Part shown: in pieces, positions 57,589-64,000 of the stretch
Layout of the letters: the number at the start of each line of letters is the position of its first letter
How positions within the stretch are numbered: the stretch's first letter is position 1
Assembly: GCF_900115085.1 (NCBI RefSeq)
Contig: NZ_FOVF01000005.1
Location: forward strand, 1-64,000
DNA from: Dokdonella immobilis
GTDB lineage: Bacteria > Pseudomonadota > Gammaproteobacteria > Xanthomonadales > Rhodanobacteraceae
DNA: 64,000 nucleotides
Reading direction: 5' to 3'
Translations under genes and position numbers: made by a program
The notes under the pieces: generated by a model
Told to the model about the DNA's origin: nothing
What the model saw: the letters and a program-made list of their open reading frames with translations, nothing else
Databases searched by the model: none

Positions 57589-58389
57589 TCAGCGGGCCAG
57601 CGCCGGCGTCACATGCGGCGCAATGCTCTTGACCATGGCATCGGCAACCTTGTGGCCTCCGGCGATGATGTTGCCGTTTTCCGGTATGCCATCGCGACCG
57701 ACGAAATCGCAGTAGCGTCCCCCGGCCTCCCGCACGAGCAGGCAGCCGGCCGCCATGTCCCACGGCTTCAGGCCGATTTCGTAGTAGCCATCCAGGCGTC
57801 CGTTGGCCACGTAGGCCAGGTCCAGCGCCGCCGAGCCGGTGCGGCGGATATCTTCTGCGTCGCCAAGCAGGGCGCGGGTCATATCGAGCTGCGCATCGAG
57901 ATGCGCGCGCTGGCGGAACGGGAAGCCGGTGGCCAACAAGGCGCCGCCAAGGTCGTTGCGCGAACTGGCGCGGATGCGGCGATCGTTGAGATAGGCTCCG
58001 TCGCCGCGGCTTGCGGTGAAAAGCTCGTCGCGAAGCGGGTCGTAGACGACGGCATGCATCGGCTCGCCATTCTCCAGCATGCCGATGGATACGCAGAAAT
58101 GGGGGAAGCCGCGCAGGTAGTTGTGGGTGCCGTCGAGCGGATCGATGACCCAGACATGCTTGCCCTTGCCTTGCGCACCGGATTCCTCGGCGAGGATCGC
58201 GTGGCCGGGAAAGGCTCGCCGGAGCTCGCGTATGATCTCGGCCTCGGCCGCGCGATCCACCTCCGAGGCAAAATCCATGCGCTGCTTCTCGACGATGGCC
58301 AAACCGTCGATGCGGTTCATGTAGCGCAGGATGATCTGGCCTGCGGCACGCGCGGCGCGCACCGCCACGTTCACTGCGGGTCTGGGCAT
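57589..58389 (-). CDS. suhB: Inositol monophosphatase family protein SuhB
   Basis: A 266-residue Mg-dependent phosphatase; in proteobacteria SuhB also joins rRNA antitermination complexes. Metal-site motifs are visible: AILAEESGAQ, WVIDPLDGTHNYLRGFPHFC and PWDMAAGCLLVREAGG. The start MPRPAVNVAVRAARAAGQII is typical; the 52 extra upstream codons are rejected. It is divergent from trmJ, the usual arrangement in gammaproteobacteria. Confidence 0.94.
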   Translation of the reverse strand: MPRPAVNVAVRAARAAGQIILRYMNRIDGLAIVEKQRMDFASEVDRAAEAEIIRELRRAFPGHAILAEESGAQGKGKHVWVIDPLDGTHNYLRGFPHFCVSIGMLENGEPMHAVVYDPLRDELFTASRGDGAYLNDRRIRASSRNDLGGALLATGFPFRQRAHLDAQLDMTRALLGDAEDIRRTGSAALDLAYVANGRLDGYYEIGLKPWDMAAGCLLVREAGGRYCDFVGRDGIPENGNIIAGGHKVADAMVKSIAPHVTPALAR

Positions 58390-58615
58390 GGGTTGTCCAT
58401 CGGAAGTCGGATGAGAAAGAACATGGCGACACGATCGAAGCGCGCGCGGCGCGGAAGGGTACCAAATCCGCCGACATGCCGCCAAACTTGAGAGGGACAG
58501 GGTCGCCCGGATCGTGCCATTCGGCCGCTGCGGCCCGCATCCCATTGGCCTGGCAGGCCTTCAAACATGGAATTTCCGGCGGAAAACGGCCGGGACTCGA
58601 TCTAGGGCGTTATCG

Positions 58616-59389
58616 ATGACTGAACTGGCGAAATCCGATCCGGGCCTGCAGCGCGTGCGCTTCGTGCTCTGCAACACCTCGCATCCGGGAAACATCGGCA
58701 GTGCGGCGAGAGCAATACGGACCATGGGGTTCAGGCGCTTGTCGCTGGTTGCCCCGGCCCAGTTCCCGCACATCGATGCCCACGTCCTCGCCGCCGGAGC
58801 CGATGATGTGCTCGAGGCTGCCGGGCAATTCGACACCCTGCAGGGTGCCATCGCCGATTGCAGTCTGGTGCTCGGCGCCACGGCGCGCCAGCGCGGCGTG
58901 GCCTTGCCCGAGTATTCCCCGCGCGAGAGCGCCACCCGGGTGCTGGAAGCCGCCGCCGAAGGCCGCGAAGTCGCCGTGGTCTTCGGCAACGAGCGTTCCG
59001 GCCTGAGCAATGACGAAATCAAGCTCTGCCATGCTGCCGTGCATATTCCGGCTGACCCTTCGTATTCCTCGCTGAATCTGTCGCAAGCCGTGCAGGTACT
59101 GGCCTATGAACTGCGCATGGCGACCCTGGCCGGAACACCGTCGCGCACGGGCAACAGCGATCCGCCGGCGACGACCGCCGAGCTCGAGGGCTTCTTCGAC
59201 CACCTGGCCACGGCCCTGCGCGAGATCGATTTCCACAAGGGCCGATCGGAACGCACGATCATGCAGCGCCTGCGCAGGCTGTTCCTGCGTGCCAGCCCCG
59301 ACCAGCGCGAACTGCGGGTACTGCGCGGCATACTTGCCGACGTGCAGCGCATGGCGCGACTGGCATCGGACAAACGGCCGGCGGAATGA
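58616..59389 (+). CDS. trmJ: tRNA (cytidine/uridine-32-2'-O)-methyltransferase TrmJ
   Basis: SPOUT-family enzyme that methylates the ribose of residue 32 in tRNA anticodon loops. The 257-residue protein has FVLCNTSHPGNIGSAARAIR at the N-terminus, VVFGNERSGLSNDEIKLC and IPADPSYSSLNLSQAVQVLA (the trefoil-knot SAM site), and a C-terminal helical domain (ATTAELEGFFDHLATALREI). The start at 58616 places the knot at the normal distance. Divergent from suhB. Confidence 0.94.
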   Translation: MTELAKSDPGLQRVRFVLCNTSHPGNIGSAARAIRTMGFRRLSLVAPAQFPHIDAHVLAAGADDVLEAAGQFDTLQGAIADCSLVLGATARQRGVALPEYSPRESATRVLEAAAEGREVAVVFGNERSGLSNDEIKLCHAAVHIPADPSYSSLNLSQAVQVLAYELRMATLAGTPSRTGNSDPPATTAELEGFFDHLATALREIDFHKGRSERTIMQRLRRLFLRASPDQRELRVLRGILADVQRMARLASDKRPAE

Positions 59390-59528
59390 AGCGAACGACC
59401 CGCGCAAGGGGCGGCCATGGCTGTCTCGAATCCGTAACAATGCTGTAACATCCCTCGCGCGCCGGTCCCGTTGGGGTGCGATCGGCGTTTGCGCTGACGT
59501 ATTCGTCCATCCGGACCCGGAGTGGCCC

Positions 59529-60158
59529 ATGTTTTCGTTGCAAACGATCTTTGGCAAGGGCGACAGGTTCTACGGCCTGCTCGAGGCGAGCGCCGATGCC
59601 GCGCGCCTGAGCGCGCGGGCCTTGCGCAGCATGTTGGCCGAGGAAGCGCAGGTGCCGGCCCTCGACCAGTTCCGCGTGGCGCGCAAGCGCGAGAAGGACC
59701 TGTTCGCGCAGATCAACCTGGAACTGGTCAACACGTTCGTGACCGCGCTGGAGCGCGAGGACATCGAGGCCCTGGCCGGCGCCCTTTACAAGATTCCGAA
59801 GACGGTCGAGAAATTCGCCGAGCGCCACGCGTTGTTCGCGGAGCGCCTGGTCGACATCGACTACAGCCCGCAGGCGGCCATGCTCGAGCGTGCCTGCGAT
59901 GTCATCGTCAGCATGGTCGGCGAGCTGCGCGGCGGCATCAAGCTCGATGTCATGCATGCGCTCAACGAGCGCATGCAGTCGATCGAGTCCGAAGCCGATC
60001 GCCTGCTCCTCGAGCTTTACCACCACGTGTTCACGGATGAAACAGACGCGGCGCGCCTGATGGTGCGCAAGGACCTGTTCGAACTGCTCGAGAAGGCGAT
60101 CGATCGCTGCCGTGATGCCGGCAACGTGATCTACCACATCGCCCTGAAGAATTCCTGA
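59529..60158 (+). CDS. DUF47 (PhoU-like) phosphate transport accessory protein
   Basis: A 209-residue all-helical cytosolic protein of DUF47, related to PhoU. FGKGDRFYGLLEASADAARL, ALYKIPKTVEKFAERHALFA, LNERMQSIESEADRLLLELY and EKAIDRCRDAGNVIYHIALK are the family's metal-binding helical repeats. It precedes the Pit transporter by 21 nt, a widespread pair in which the accessory is thought to regulate phosphate uptake. The start at 59529 (MFSLQTIFGKGD) follows the family. Confidence 0.93.
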   Translation: MFSLQTIFGKGDRFYGLLEASADAARLSARALRSMLAEEAQVPALDQFRVARKREKDLFAQINLELVNTFVTALEREDIEALAGALYKIPKTVEKFAERHALFAERLVDIDYSPQAAMLERACDVIVSMVGELRGGIKLDVMHALNERMQSIESEADRLLLELYHHVFTDETDAARLMVRKDLFELLEKAIDRCRDAGNVIYHIALKNS

Positions 60159-60179
60159 GCGGACTGGCGAGGATATCCC

Positions 60180-61313
60180 GTGAGCCTTGGCCTGGTCCTG
60201 CTGGTGATCACCGTCGCGCTGGTATTCGAGTACATCAACGGATTCCACGACACCGCCAACTCGATCGCCACGGTCGTCGCGACCAAGGTGCTGAGTCCCG
60301 GGCAGGCGGTCCTGCTGGCTGCCACGACCAACCTGATCGGCGCGCTCTGGGGCACCGCGGTGGCCAAGACCATCGCTTCGGGCCTGGTCGATGCGGGCGT
60401 CGTCGCGGTGACTCCTCAGGTCCTGATCTGTGCCCTGCTTGGTGCGATCATCTGGGACCTGATCACCTGGTGGTGGGGATTGCCTTCGAGTTCTTCGCAC
60501 GCCCTGGTCGGTGGCCTTTGTGGCGCCGCGCTGGCGGCATCGAACGACAACTGGTCCTCGATCATCTGGTGGCAGGGAGGCGAGCATTGGTGGCAAGGCA
60601 AGGGCCTGCTGCCCAAGGTCGTGATGCCGATGTTCAGTTCGCCGCTGCTCGGGTTCGTGCTCGGCTTTGCCATCATGGGCCTCATTTTCGCCGGGGTCAG
60701 CTTCCTCGGTTCCCGCAATGGGCCGGTCCAGAAGCTGGGCAGGCCGCGGTTTCTGAATGGTTTCTTCGGCAAGGCGCAAATCGTGTCGGCCAGCGCGATG
60801 GGCCTTTCCCATGGCATGAACGACGCCCAGAAAACCATGGGCATCATCGCCTTGGCCCTGGTCGGGGCGACTTCGGCCGGCAGCCTGGACGACATTCCCG
60901 GCTGGCTTTCATTCCTGCGCATCGAGGAAAGTGCCGACAGCCAGTTTGCGATCGCGACCTGGATCAAGGTGCTTTGCGCGCTCACGATGGCCGCCGGCAC
61001 GGCCGCTGGCGGCTGGCGCATCATCCGCACCCTCGGTCACAAGCTGGTCAAGCTGCATCCGGTGAACGGTTTCGCCGCCGAGACCGCGTCGGCCAGCGTC
61101 ATCCTGGCCGCCTCGCATTTCGGCATTCCGGTGTCGACCACGCACAACATTTCGTCGGCCATCATGGGTGTCGGCGCGGCCAAGCGCTTTTCGGCGATCA
61201 AGTGGACCGTCGTCGAGCGCATGGTCTGGGCGTGGATCCTGACCATACCGATTGCCGCGCTGCTGGCCTGGTTGCTGGTGCGCCTGCTGCAGGCATTGAA
61301 TCTGGCCGCCTGA
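60180..61313 (+). CDS. pit: Low-affinity inorganic phosphate transporter Pit
   Basis: A 377-residue inner-membrane metal-phosphate/H+ symporter. FEYINGFHDTANSIATVVAT and GLSHGMNDAQKTMGIIALAL are the two inverted-repeat signature motifs of the PiT family; about ten hydrophobic helices are evident and WWGLPSSSSHALVGGLCG and GIPVSTTHNISSAIMGVGA carry the paired His loops. It starts with GTG at 60180; no in-frame ATG lies near. Paired with the DUF47 gene. Confidence 0.94.
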   Translation: MSLGLVLLVITVALVFEYINGFHDTANSIATVVATKVLSPGQAVLLAATTNLIGALWGTAVAKTIASGLVDAGVVAVTPQVLICALLGAIIWDLITWWWGLPSSSSHALVGGLCGAALAASNDNWSSIIWWQGGEHWWQGKGLLPKVVMPMFSSPLLGFVLGFAIMGLIFAGVSFLGSRNGPVQKLGRPRFLNGFFGKAQIVSASAMGLSHGMNDAQKTMGIIALALVGATSAGSLDDIPGWLSFLRIEESADSQFAIATWIKVLCALTMAAGTAAGGWRIIRTLGHKLVKLHPVNGFAAETASASVILAASHFGIPVSTTHNISSAIMGVGAAKRFSAIKWTVVERMVWAWILTIPIAALLAWLLVRLLQALNLAA

Positions 61314-61332
61314 GCCCGGCGTCCGGCCCTGC

Positions 61333-61749
61333 CTAGAACGTATCGCCGCCGGAAGAAATGGCCTGCTCGAGGCGATCGCCGAGCTGGCCGAGCTCGCGTA
61401 TGACACGGTTGAGTTCGTCGCCATGTAGCAGCGGGTAGGGCCGATTCTCGACCAGATGCAAGTAGGGCGAGCCGTCGAGGTCGCTGACCGCCAGATAGCC
61501 GGTTCGCTGTTCCCAGTTGAAGCGCATGCAGCGCGTGGCATCGATGCCCGTGGCCGGGCCGATCGGCGTGGAAATGCGCAGGTGCTTGAGGCCGTCGTCG
61601 CCTTCCATCTCGGCCAGGTAGATGCCCTGATGCCGGCCATCGGCGAGGGTAAGGTCGAAGCTGATCAGGTAGGGATCGTTGGTGCGCAGATTGTGCAGGT
61701 TGCCCACATGCGATCGGATTTGTTCGAAGCTCTGCACGTTGGACTCCAC
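61333..61749 (-). CDS. Hypothetical protein of unknown family
   Basis: A 138-residue soluble protein I do not recognise. It has alternating strands and short helices (HNLRTNDPYLISFDLTLADG, GIYLAEMEGDDGLKHLRIST, RCMRFNWEQRTGYLAVSDLD) and an acidic C-terminal helix (VIRELGQLGDRLEQAI), a layout reminiscent of small YbjN- or secretion-chaperone-like folds. No signal peptide or membrane segment. It stands alone between Pit (convergent) and the ATL gene (divergent). Confidence 0.6.
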   Translation of the reverse strand: MESNVQSFEQIRSHVGNLHNLRTNDPYLISFDLTLADGRHQGIYLAEMEGDDGLKHLRISTPIGPATGIDATRCMRFNWEQRTGYLAVSDLDGSPYLHLVENRPYPLLHGDELNRVIRELGQLGDRLEQAISSGGDTF

Positions 61750-61784
61750 GAATTGTCTGATGCCTATGCTAGCGTGCGCCGGTC

Positions 61785-62171
61785 ATGAAGTCAGCGCCAA
61801 TGCCGATACGACCGGACCATCAGGCGATTCGCGAGGCGATCTCCGGGATTCCGCCAGGGCGAGTCGCCAGTTACGGAGAGATTGCCGCGCGCGCAGGCCT
61901 GCCCGGGCGTGCGCGCCTGGTCGGCCGGGTCCTGCGCGATGCGGGTGATGCCGCGGCATTACCCTGGCACCGGGTGCTCAGGGCAGATGGTCGGCTGGCC
62001 TTCGCGCCACGCAGCCGGGACTTCCTCGAACAAAAGCGCCGGCTTGCTGCGGAAGGCGTTTCGTTGAAGGGTGGCCGGGTCGATTTGCGGGGCTTCGGCT
62101 GGCAGCGCGATCTGGATGCGGAACTGTGGGCGCCAGCCCCGGCGTCGCCGGTCCGACGGCGACGCGGTTGA
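61785..62171 (+). CDS. Alkyltransferase-like protein (ATL)
   Basis: A 128-residue protein with the DNA-binding half of O6-methylguanine methyltransferase: GIPPGRVASYGEIAARAGLP, ARLVGRVLRDAG and WHRVLRADG. In active enzymes the last motif is PCHRV; here the Cys is replaced by Trp (LPWHRV), as in E. coli YbaZ and yeast Atl1, which bind O6-alkylguanine and pass the lesion to nucleotide excision repair. The start at 61785 may be one Met later (MPIRPDHQ). Single gene. Confidence 0.92.
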   Translation: MKSAPMPIRPDHQAIREAISGIPPGRVASYGEIAARAGLPGRARLVGRVLRDAGDAAALPWHRVLRADGRLAFAPRSRDFLEQKRRLAAEGVSLKGGRVDLRGFGWQRDLDAELWAPAPASPVRRRRG

Positions 62172-62249
62172 AAGCGGGCGCCTGCGCCTCGATTTCCGAA
62201 TCTCACGCAGCGTCCGCAAACGGTCGCCGCAAGCTCGCAAGGAACCCCT

Positions 62250-62891
62250 ATGCCGTTTGACATGCCGCCGGTGACGCGCACCCTGCTGATTGCCAACGTC
62301 GGCATCTACCTGCTGCAGATGCTGGTCGGCGATCCGCTGATCATCCATTTCGCGCTGTGGCCGCTGGGTACGCAAGTGCTGACCGAGGATGGCACCTCGA
62401 TCGGTTTCGAGGTCTGGCAGCTGGTCACCTACGGATTTCTGCATGCCGACCTGGCTCATCTGTTCTTCAACATGTTCGCCCTGTGGATGTTCGGCGGGGC
62501 GATCGAAAGGCTGTTTGGATCGCGGCCCTTTGCCGTCTACTACCTGGCCTGCGTCATCGGCGCCGGTATCGCCCAGTTGCTGGTGATCGCCTGGTTCACC
62601 GGCGGCATCTATCCGACCCTCGGCGCGTCTGGCGGCGTGTTCGGGCTATTGCTCGCCTTCGGCATGATGTTTCCGCATCAGCGCATCATGCTGCTTTTTC
62701 CGCCGATCCCGATGCCCGCCTGGGTGTTCGTGACCGGCTATGGCGCGATCGAACTTATTCTTGGCATCACCGGCAGCCAGGCCGGCGTCGCCCACTTCGC
62801 CCATCTCGGCGGCATGGTCGCCGGCTTCGTGCTGATCCAGTACTGGCGCGGACGCCTGCCGATCAAGCCGCGGCGGATCCTGATGCGCTGA
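62250..62891 (+). CDS. Rhomboid family intramembrane serine protease
   Basis: A 213-residue polytopic protease. Six helices are visible; the catalytic Ser lies in YPTLGASGGVFGLLLAFGMM and the His in VAHFAHLGGMVAGFVLIQYW, with FLHADLAHLFFNMFALWMFG as the second family motif. It cleaves substrates inside the membrane; natural targets cannot be inferred. The basic tail (GRLPIKPRRILMR) is cytosolic. folC starts 37 nt downstream. Confidence 0.93.
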   Translation: MPFDMPPVTRTLLIANVGIYLLQMLVGDPLIIHFALWPLGTQVLTEDGTSIGFEVWQLVTYGFLHADLAHLFFNMFALWMFGGAIERLFGSRPFAVYYLACVIGAGIAQLLVIAWFTGGIYPTLGASGGVFGLLLAFGMMFPHQRIMLLFPPIPMPAWVFVTGYGAIELILGITGSQAGVAHFAHLGGMVAGFVLIQYWRGRLPIKPRRILMR

Positions 62892-62928
62892 TGGGCGGGC
62901 GCGGACGAGAGCAACGAGTGCAAGCGCC

Positions 62929-64000
62929 TTGAAGACCCTGCAAGAGTGGCTCGACTGGCAATTGCGCATGCACCCGCGCGAGATCGAGCTCGGGCTCGAT
63001 CGCGTTCGCGACGTCTGGGTGCGGTTGGGGGCGCCCGCGCCGGCGGCGACGGTCATCACCGTCGGTGGCACCAATGGCAAGGGCTCGACCGTGGGTTTCC
63101 TCGAGGCCATGCTGGCCGCCGGTGGTCATCGGGTCGGCGCATTCACCTCGCCACATCTGATCCGTTACAACGAACGCGTGCGCGTTGCGGGTCACGAGGC
63201 CGATGACGAGGCGCTGGTCGCGGCGTTCGAACGGATCGAAGCAGCGCGAGGCGAGATTCCGCTGACCTATTTCGAATTCGGCACGCTGGCGGCCTTGCTG
63301 ATCTTCGCCACAAGCCACCTCGATGTGGCGATACTCGAAGTCGGCCTTGGTGGCAGGCTCGATGCGGTCAACATCGTCGATGCCGACGTCGCCATCGTGA
63401 CCACGATCGACCTCGATCACCAGGACTGGCTCGGCAACGATCGCGAACTGATTGCGCGAGAGAAAGCCGGGATTTTCCGCGCGGAACGACCGGCAATCAT
63501 CGGTGAGATCGATCCGCCGCGGACGCTGCTGGCCGAGGCCTCGCGGATCGGCGCCAGGGTCATCGCGGCCGGTGTCGACTACCGGTACGAGGTGGCAAAC
63601 CGGGGCTGGCTCTGGCAGAGCGGTTCGCTGAGCCTGCAGCTTCCGCGGCCGGGGCTGGCGGCGCCCTGCCAGTATGCCAACGCCGCCGCCGCGATCGCCG
63701 CCCTGTTCGTGTTGCGCGAGCGCATCGGCTGGCAGGCGGAAGCCATCGTCCACGGCGTTGCCCACGCGCAGGTTGCCGCGCGCATCCAGCGTTTCCCGGG
63801 TCCGCCCGAGCTGATCGTCGACGTCGCCCACAACCCCCAGGCGGCCCGCGTGCTGGCTGAGTGGCTGTCACGCAATCCGATATCGGGGCGCACGATCGCC
63901 GTCTACGGCGCGCTCGCCGACAAGGACGTCGGCGGCATCGTCGCCCCCCTGCAGGACCTGATCAGCCACTGGCACCTGGCCGGTCTGGATACCGATAGCG
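62929..64000 (+). CDS. folC: Folylpolyglutamate/dihydrofolate synthase FolC (partial)
   Basis: Adds glutamate to dihydropteroate and tetrahydrofolates. The first 357 residues are inside the window; the gene runs off the right edge. The N-terminus LKTLQEWLDWQLRMHPREIE, P-loop VITVGGTNGKGSTVGFLEAM, GAFTSPHLIRYNERVRVAG, LEVGLGGRLDAVNIVDADVA and LIVDVAHNPQAARVLAEWLS are typical. The start is a TTG at 62929; no ATG or GTG is in frame nearby. Confidence 0.94.
   Translation, partial: MKTLQEWLDWQLRMHPREIELGLDRVRDVWVRLGAPAPAATVITVGGTNGKGSTVGFLEAMLAAGGHRVGAFTSPHLIRYNERVRVAGHEADDEALVAAFERIEAARGEIPLTYFEFGTLAALLIFATSHLDVAILEVGLGGRLDAVNIVDADVAIVTTIDLDHQDWLGNDRELIAREKAGIFRAERPAIIGEIDPPRTLLAEASRIGARVIAAGVDYRYEVANRGWLWQSGSLSLQLPRPGLAAPCQYANAAAAIAALFVLRERIGWQAEAIVHGVAHAQVAARIQRFPGPPELIVDVAHNPQAARVLAEWLSRNPISGRTIAVYGALADKDVGGIVAPLQDLISHWHLAGLDTDS

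Overview
The window is a high-GC, gene-dense chromosomal stretch from a gammaproteobacterium, most likely of the order Lysobacterales (Xanthomonadales). Three things point there: gene neighbourhoods such as mutY-yggX, ftsY/rsmD-coaD-ferredoxin and suhB/trmJ; intergenic REP palindromes of the TAGGAGCGGCTTCAGCCGCGATGC type; and secreted proteins carrying a short VF.SGFE-like motif. The family assignment is inference. I see no rRNA, tRNA, CRISPR array, prophage or intact transposase.

Layout. 1-7.3 kb: housekeeping genes (yggX, mutY, ftsY, rsmD, coaD), a small lipoprotein, a 4Fe-4S ferredoxin and gamma-glutamyltransferase, with REP and CTCCCGC-type repeats between them. 7.3-17.4 kb: metallo-hydrolases, small membrane or secreted proteins (DUF4920, TMEM43-like, MAPEG), a REP array, a Nudix hydrolase, secreted propeller proteins, a DsbA-like oxidoreductase, an SRAP/HMCES protein and an ABM-domain protein. 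17.4-22 kb: one minus-strand group with a short signal peptidase I, a large secreted protein and an M23 peptidase; the last two share the VF.SGFE/VIFASSFD motif. 22-25 kb: a HxlR regulator divergent from a nitronate monooxygenase, with palindromic operator candidates between them, and two glutathione transferases.

25.1-34.2 kb holds the most striking block: ten minus-strand genes, several with ATGA overlaps. They encode a DUF4345-like membrane protein, an ECF sigma factor, an RskA-like anti-sigma, a fatty-acid desaturase, an FAD oxidoreductase, a DUF1365 protein, a Cfa-like methyltransferase, a DUF2878 protein, a DUF1295 protein and a second methyltransferase. The FAD-DUF1365-methyltransferase-DUF1295 core beside a sigma/RskA pair resembles, from memory, the SigK locus of Mycobacterium tuberculosis. 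The bicarbonate-site residues of canonical cyclopropane synthase are changed in the Cfa-like enzyme, so I infer a stress-controlled pathway that builds methylated (branched or furan-type) membrane acyl chains rather than plain cyclopropanes.

34.6-44.3 kb: typA, a Dph6-like ATPase, cyclophilin, a small stress membrane protein, an aminotransferase translationally coupled to a lipoprotein glutaredoxin, mdh, nhaA (with an unusual start region) and a secreted TPR protein. 44.6-56.1 kb: the methylcitrate cycle genes prpB, prpC and prpD for propionyl-CoA use. They are dispersed by a DUF1003 gene, a large BNR-repeat secreted protein, fadH, a SpoIIE-type phosphatase and a 286-bp element bounded by perfect 31-bp inverted repeats. 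FadH and the Prp enzymes fit growth on unsaturated and odd-chain fatty acids. 56.3-64 kb: an OmpA-family porin, suhB/trmJ, a DUF47-Pit phosphate transporter pair, an unknown protein, an alkyltransferase-like protein, a rhomboid protease and folC, which runs off the end of the window.
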